DNA of 64,000 nt from CAINVV01 sp037140615 (GTDB taxonomy: Bacteria > Bacteroidota > Bacteroidia > Bacteroidales > Prolixibacteraceae). The notes beneath the pieces were generated by a model, which was given only the letters and a program-made list of their open reading frames with translations, was not told where the DNA came from and made no database searches. Below, in pieces: positions 60,432 through 64,000 of the stretch. How positions within the stretch are numbered: the stretch's first letter is position 1; the number at the start of each line of letters is the position of its first letter. The stretch spans positions 1 through 64,000 of the forward strand of contig JBAXED010000002.1 in the NCBI GenBank assembly GCA_037140615.1, read 5' to 3'. The position numbers were made by a program, and so were the translations under genes.

Positions 60432-61022
60432 TTATTTTTTGGTGAGTCCAATGTAGATTTCGTAAGCTATCCAGGCATCGGTGGCGGCATAAACCTGCTG
60501 CTGCTCGGTTAATATCGTTGCTTCCCAGTTGGTGAGTCGTTGTGATTTTGAAATACGAACGCCATGAACGATGGCAGCCAGTTTCTTCAGACTGAAATTC
60601 TCGATACCAAACAATTTAACCATTTCCTGAAGCTCCACAAAACCGCCGGGTTTGAAAGGAACAATTTTTTGCAATATTTTGATGTCGTCACGAATGGCCA
60701 CACCAATTTTCAATATCGACGGAGAGGATAAGATTTTGATGAGCCCGGGAGAAAGACCAATCAAGTTGGTACGGAATAAAAAAGCCTGATCAGCTGTTGA
60801 TAGCTGAAGTAGCGCAACCTGATGGCTCTGACCTTTTTTAAAGGCGGGACGTGTTTCTGTATCAAACCCGAGGATGGGTTGTTTCTTCAGATAATTTACG
60901 GCCGCAGTAAAATCTTCCACCTTCTCAATAAGATGGATTTTCCCCTCGAAAATCGAGAGCGGCAATTCAGACAACTCCTCGTCTGTTATGGTTTTTTTAA
61001 ACTCTTTGATATATTCGCTCAT
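60432..61022 (-). CDS. DEDDy 3'-5' exonuclease (RNase D-like)
   Basis: 196 residues consisting of one DEDD nuclease domain: motif I ILGFDTETRP, motif II around KIGVAIRDDIKIL, motif III YAATDAWIAYEIY (the Tyr four residues before Asp defines DEDDy). No HRDC domain, so it is shorter than true RNase D. Family members process RNA or DNA 3' ends with two metal ions. It heads the exonuclease-rlmI-helicase group on this strand. A 160-base gap filled with repeats separates it from the DUF5063 gene upstream. Confidence 0.9.
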   Translation of the reverse strand: MSEYIKEFKKTITDEELSELPLSIFEGKIHLIEKVEDFTAAVNYLKKQPILGFDTETRPAFKKGQSHQVALLQLSTADQAFLFRTNLIGLSPGLIKILSSPSILKIGVAIRDDIKILQKIVPFKPGGFVELQEMVKLFGIENFSLKKLAAIVHGVRISKSQRLTNWEATILTEQQQVYAATDAWIAYEIYIGLTKK

Positions 61023-61047
61023 TCGTCAATTCAGGTTCTTTCTTATC

Positions 61048-61073
61048 GGACGGCCACGCAGGGCCGCCCCTAC
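61048..61073. repeat. GC-rich palindromic repeat (GTAGGGGCGGCCC type)
   Basis: On the minus strand it reads GTAGGGGCGGCCC-TGCGT-GGCCGTCC, an imperfect inverted repeat (GGGCGGCC/GGCCGTCC). From memory, elements of the form GTAGGGGCGnCCC...GGnCGnCC are dispersed in many bacterial genomes. It sits 25 bases upstream of the exonuclease gene. Confidence 0.65.
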
Positions 61074-61115
61074 ACGCTCACCCGTCCATCTTTCTATCAT
61101 CCCATCGTCAAATTA

Positions 61116-61135
61116 AGACAAGGCATGCCTTGTCT
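61116..61135. repeat. Perfect 20-base palindrome (AGACAAGGCA/TGCCTTGTCT)
   Basis: The arms AGACAAGGCA and TGCCTTGTCT have no spacer. The minus-strand context GTAGAGACAAGGCATGCCTTG is the typical form of a dispersed GTAGAGAC-type repeat known from several phyla (from memory). It is 43 bases from the GC-rich repeat, so two repeat families share this gap. Confidence 0.7.
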
Positions 61136-61139
61136 CTAC

Positions 61140-61190
61140 GGCTTCTTCCTTCTTCCCTCTTCACTCCTCCCTCTTCCCTCTTCACTCTTC
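61140..61190. repeat. Pyrimidine-rich CTTCCCTCTTCACTC low-complexity tract
   Basis: About six imperfect copies of CTTCCCTCTTCA-like units. The tract overlaps the 3' end of the DUF5063 gene: its minus-strand form GAAGAGTGA supplies the last codons and the stop of that gene. Confidence 0.65.
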
Positions 61191-61766
61191 CATGCTTGAG
61201 TTCCCATGCACAACCACGTGCACCGCCCTCAACCCATTCACCAATTTCTGTCCCCAATATTGCTCGAAATTATTTCGGCACTCCCAAAGGGCAGCACTCA
61301 TAACTTCTACCGTTCCTATCCGGTATGAAAGAATAAAATCCTTCAAATCCTGGTAGATATCGGCCACATTCTCGGAAATATTGGCTTCAACATTCGCTTC
61401 GCCCAAGGCAATGCCTTGCTCAAAAATCTCCGGATAACTGTCAAATTCACCCAACTTCGAACTTAATTTCCGAAGTATAAAATTGTAGTCATCTTCTGTG
61501 ACAAATTTCTCGGGTGAATCTTCCGAATCTTCCAGTTCATTCAAAGCAGGCAACAGTGAAGTCTTCAGATAAAGTAAGGGTAACATCTTCTGTAACTTCC
61601 CCAGGAATTCTTTTCTTGGGAGGTTGCCAACTGACTCAGCAAACGTGCAAAATTCATTGGCAACCGTGGCAAATTCGATCACATTTCTGGAATAAACTAC
61701 ATCCTGGAAAAGTGAATCATCCATTGATCTTTCATCCATGTTCGATGCAAAACTTCTAAGGTGCAA
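61182..61766 (-). CDS. DUF5063 protein
   Basis: 194 residues, acidic and helical, no signal peptide. DUF5063 landmarks: VVYSRNVIEFATVANEFCTFAE, LPLLYLKTSLLPAL, DIYQDLKDFILSYRIG and ALWECRNNFEQYWGQKLVNGLRAVH. Function unknown, but in Bacteroidales it commonly lies between recQ and an exonuclease gene, as here. The start is uncertain: ATG codons at 61739 and 61724 are in frame and the latter gives the length usual for the family. The last few residues are encoded by a low-complexity repeat. Confidence 0.82.
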   Translation of the reverse strand: MHLRSFASNMDERSMDDSLFQDVVYSRNVIEFATVANEFCTFAESVGNLPRKEFLGKLQKMLPLLYLKTSLLPALNELEDSEDSPEKFVTEDDYNFILRKLSSKLGEFDSYPEIFEQGIALGEANVEANISENVADIYQDLKDFILSYRIGTVEVMSAALWECRNNFEQYWGQKLVNGLRAVHVVVHGNSSMEE

Positions 61767-61879
61767 AGGTAATCAAACTTCGGTGAATCAGGTTACTTAC
61801 CCGAAAAAATGAGTGGGACCCATCAATTGTCAGGCCGGGCAATTCATTCAGCAGAAATATCCGCTGCACTGAAGCCGTT

Positions 61880-63784
61880 TCATTTATTCAAAACCAGCTG
61901 ACCGGATGGATTAAGCGCAATATTTCCATGGTCAAGCATCCATCTTGTGACACGCAGAATATTTTTTTCGTTCCCCTCGATATTTCTGTTCAGTTCCTTT
62001 ATTTCCATCGGTGCATTTGTCAGAAGTACCAAAATGCGGGAATTTATTTCGTTAAACTCAGCATTCGAAATACCAGATTGATGCTCTCCTTTGCACACAT
62101 CACACTGTCCGCAGGACTTCGATTCCCGCTCACCGAAATAGGCCAGCAACCTGACACTCCGGCATTGCTCCTCCGATCGTGCATAGTCGATCACAGCATC
62201 TATCCGCCTCTGGTAATTGACTTTTCGGTCGTGGTAATTTATTCGGGAGATCCGTATCCTGGATGGATCCACCCTTTCCGCAAGAAACTGCACAACAGGG
62301 GCCTCCCTTCTTGGAATATAATGAATAACCTTCTGCTGGGATAGAAATTTAAGATTTTGATAGAGCTCATCGGCTGTCATATTCAGCCTTCGCGCCAGCA
62401 GTACCTCGTCGATTCTCACATAATCGTTGAACAATCCGGTATAGGAACGTAAAAGCATGCCAATCAGCTGTTCCAGATTTTTACTTTCGTGATTGATGCG
62501 ATAAAGTTCATCGCGGTGTGCAAGGAAATAAAGCCGTGAGGAACTTTCAGGATCTTCTGTATACTCCAAAAAGCCTTCCCTTTCCATCAACTTCAAACTG
62601 TGGTACACTGTCGTAGCCGGAAAGCTGAACTTTCGGGCAAAATCCTCCGGCTGAAATGTATAAAAGCCGTTCTTGCCAGTCCCGACCGCAATCTGCAGAT
62701 AATCGCACAAAGCCTGATAAACGGCCTGAATGCGATCTTGCTCCGGAAAAGCATCGGTGACCATCTTGTGAAGCCTCCGCTTGTCAGTACCATTGTAAAT
62801 CATGAGTGCCAGCGACCGCTGACCGTCGCGGCCAGCCCTTCCGGCCTCCTGAAAATAGGCCTCTATCGAATCGGGTAGATCCAGGTGAAGGACAAACCGC
62901 ACATCAGGCTTATCGATGCCCATCCCAAAGGCATTGGTGGCCACAATCACCCGCGTGGCACCCTTCATCCATTGGTTTTGCTTTTCTCTGCGCAAAGCGG
63001 GATCGAGTCCGGCGTGGTAAAAATCGGCCGCAACATCCTGCTGCCTCAACAAGTCAGAAATCTCCCGGCATTTCTTTCGGCTTCTAACATAGATGATACC
63101 CGTTCCCTTCGATTTGGCAACCGTCTCCATCAGATAACCCATTTTGTCCTCTTTCTGGCGCACGAGATAGATGACATTGTCCCTGACAAAACTTTTCTTG
63201 AGCAGATTTTTTTGCGGGAAAAGCAATTTTTCCTGGATATCCTCCACGACCTCAGGTGTGGCAGTTGCCGTCAACGCAAGCACCGGAACTTTCGGAAAGT
63301 GCTTTCTGATTTCGGCAATCTTAAGATACGACGGACGGAAATCATATCCCCACTGGGAAATACAATGCGCTTCATCGACCGTAATCAGATTCAGCTTAAA
63401 ACGGATCAGGAATTCCTGGAAATTGGTCGACAGAAGCCTTTCGGGAGAGACGTATAAAAATTTGTAGTCCCCGTAAACAGCGTTGTTGCAGGCAATTTCT
63501 ATCTCCCTGGCCGACATGCCCGAATAGATGGCCAGAGCCTTGATTCCCTTATTTCTGAGATGGTCGACCTGATCGTTCATCAACGCAATCAAAGGCGTCA
63601 CAACCAAACACATACCCTCCGTCGAAAGCGAATAAACCTGAAAGGTAATGGATTTACCTCCTCCGGTAGGCATGAGTCCGAGCGTATCTTTTCCTGCGGC
63701 TACTGAAAGGATAATATCTTCCTGCAAAGGCCTGAACTGCTCATAACCCCAATACTTTAACAATATTTCGTGGTACAAATCCAT
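61880..63784 (-). CDS. recQ: ATP-dependent DNA helicase RecQ
   Basis: 634 residues. SF2 helicase core with FRPLQEDIILSV, Walker A MPTGGGKS, ALMNDQVDHL, DEAH motif VDEAHCISQWG, LTATATPEV, then VATNAFGMGIDKPDVRFV and QEAGRAGRDGQ in the second domain. The RQC zinc site is partly visible (CRSVRLLAYFGE, SCGQCDVC), then a C-terminal winged-helix-like region (IKELNRNIEGNEKNILRVTRWMLDHG). No HRDC domain, as usual for the shorter Bacteroidota RecQ. Role: unwinding of recombination and replication intermediates. Divergent from guaB. Confidence 0.93.
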   Translation of the reverse strand: MDLYHEILLKYWGYEQFRPLQEDIILSVAAGKDTLGLMPTGGGKSITFQVYSLSTEGMCLVVTPLIALMNDQVDHLRNKGIKALAIYSGMSAREIEIACNNAVYGDYKFLYVSPERLLSTNFQEFLIRFKLNLITVDEAHCISQWGYDFRPSYLKIAEIRKHFPKVPVLALTATATPEVVEDIQEKLLFPQKNLLKKSFVRDNVIYLVRQKEDKMGYLMETVAKSKGTGIIYVRSRKKCREISDLLRQQDVAADFYHAGLDPALRREKQNQWMKGATRVIVATNAFGMGIDKPDVRFVLHLDLPDSIEAYFQEAGRAGRDGQRSLALMIYNGTDKRRLHKMVTDAFPEQDRIQAVYQALCDYLQIAVGTGKNGFYTFQPEDFARKFSFPATTVYHSLKLMEREGFLEYTEDPESSSRLYFLAHRDELYRINHESKNLEQLIGMLLRSYTGLFNDYVRIDEVLLARRLNMTADELYQNLKFLSQQKVIHYIPRREAPVVQFLAERVDPSRIRISRINYHDRKVNYQRRIDAVIDYARSEEQCRSVRLLAYFGERESKSCGQCDVCKGEHQSGISNAEFNEINSRILVLLTNAPMEIKELNRNIEGNEKNILRVTRWMLDHGNIALNPSGQLVLNK

Positions 63785-63822
63785 CGTTGTCCAAACATAT
63801 TCATTTTTTCACTCATTTTTCT

Positions 63823-63830
63823 TAATTTTG
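63823..63830 (+). promoter_or_regulatory. Candidate -7 box of guaB
   Basis: TAATTTTG matches the TAnnTTTG consensus exactly and lies 31 bases upstream of the guaB ATG, giving a short leader. No clear TTG element is at the usual -33 spacing, so this is partial support. Confidence 0.45.
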
Positions 63831-63861
63831 CGCAACAAAAGTCTCACCAAAAAATACACCC

Positions 63862-64000
63862 ATGTCATTTATTTCAGATAAAGTGGTACTCGAAGGATTG
63901 ACCTTCGATGATGTGCTTTTAATACCCGACTATTCGGAGGTTTTACCCCGGGATGTAAATATCTCTTCCTTTTTTTCGCGCAACATTAAACTCAATACGC
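63862..64000 (+). CDS. guaB: Inosine-5'-monophosphate dehydrogenase, N-terminal part (3' end outside window)
   Basis: The frame from the ATG at 63862 reads MSFISDKVVLEGLTFDDVLL and continues IPDYSEVLPRDVNISSFFS to the window edge. GLTFDDVLLIPxYSEVLPR is the invariant N-terminal signature of IMP dehydrogenase, which oxidises IMP to XMP with NAD+ in guanine nucleotide synthesis. About 46 codons are visible; the CBS domains and the catalytic cysteine lie beyond the window. It is divergent from recQ with a 77-base gap. Confidence 0.93.
   Translation, partial: MSFISDKVVLEGLTFDDVLLIPDYSEVLPRDVNISSFFSRNIKLNT

Noticed and set aside
60428..60451. TTG start for the RlmI-like gene.
   Set aside because: It overlaps the preceding gene's end and adds eight unconserved residues; the ATG at 60427 after an A-rich leader is better.
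1..64000. Search for tRNA, rRNA, insertion sequences, phage genes, secretion toxins or defence genes.
   Set aside because: No cloverleaf, transposase, integrase or defence motif was recognised on either strand by reading; a tRNAscan/ISfinder run would be the decisive check.

Overview
The window comes from a member of the Bacteroidota. Evidence is two SusC/SusD-type pairs, lipoproteins with Bacteroidota-style lipoboxes, a C-terminal type IX secretion (T9SS) sorting domain on one lyase, A-rich leaders in place of Shine-Dalgarno sites, TAnnTTTG-like -7 boxes and a recQ/DUF5063/exonuclease/rlmI block of the Bacteroidales type. The DUF families and repeats suggest an environmental Bacteroidales/Marinilabiliales-like organism; that placement is inference.

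Bases 1-44371 are one co-oriented polysaccharide utilisation locus (PUL), cut at its 5' end. It opens with the tail of a SusC, then SusD, SusC, SusD and a DUF1735-type surface lipoprotein, and closes that block with a strong terminator (9296-9339). The degradation section follows: seven heparinase II/III-superfamily lyase-like proteins (four of them one paralogous subfamily), two GH31, a GH clan A enzyme, GH29, GH95, a GH78-like rhamnosidase, an alpha/beta esterase, a CE15-like glucuronoyl esterase, a Tat-exported Gfo/Idh/MocA oxidoreductase, a BNR_4 seven-bladed propeller enzyme and an unrecognised protein with about ten EF-hand-like loops. Two further genes look internally deleted but still in frame: a five-bladed propeller glycosidase (14801-15511) and a PL8-like lyase (26379-26879). 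I see no sulfatase, no GH88/GH105 and no PUL regulator. The set suggests a non-sulfated, uronate-rich polymer decorated with fucose and rhamnose; the substrate is inference.

Bases 44450-49840 hold a TonB-dependent outer-membrane protein on the minus strand, divergent from a GH50-like secreted enzyme, and a small secreted protein. Bases 49841-50660 are gene-poor and repeat-rich apart from a DUF2007 gene. Bases 50661-56554 carry a Crp/Fnr regulator, a secreted protein, a DUF6544-like lipoprotein, an EFR1-type flavodoxin/ferredoxin membrane protein, an outer-membrane protein, a DUF4349 lipoprotein and a DUF4395 membrane protein. A sialidase-like gene follows (56663-57856).

From 57934 to 63784 the minus strand carries housekeeping genes (DEAD-box helicase, RlmI-like rRNA methyltransferase, DEDDy exonuclease, DUF5063, RecQ). 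The window ends with the start of guaB on the plus strand. No tRNA, rRNA, CRISPR array, transposase or phage gene was seen. Several intergenic gaps hold short palindromic or degenerate repeats.
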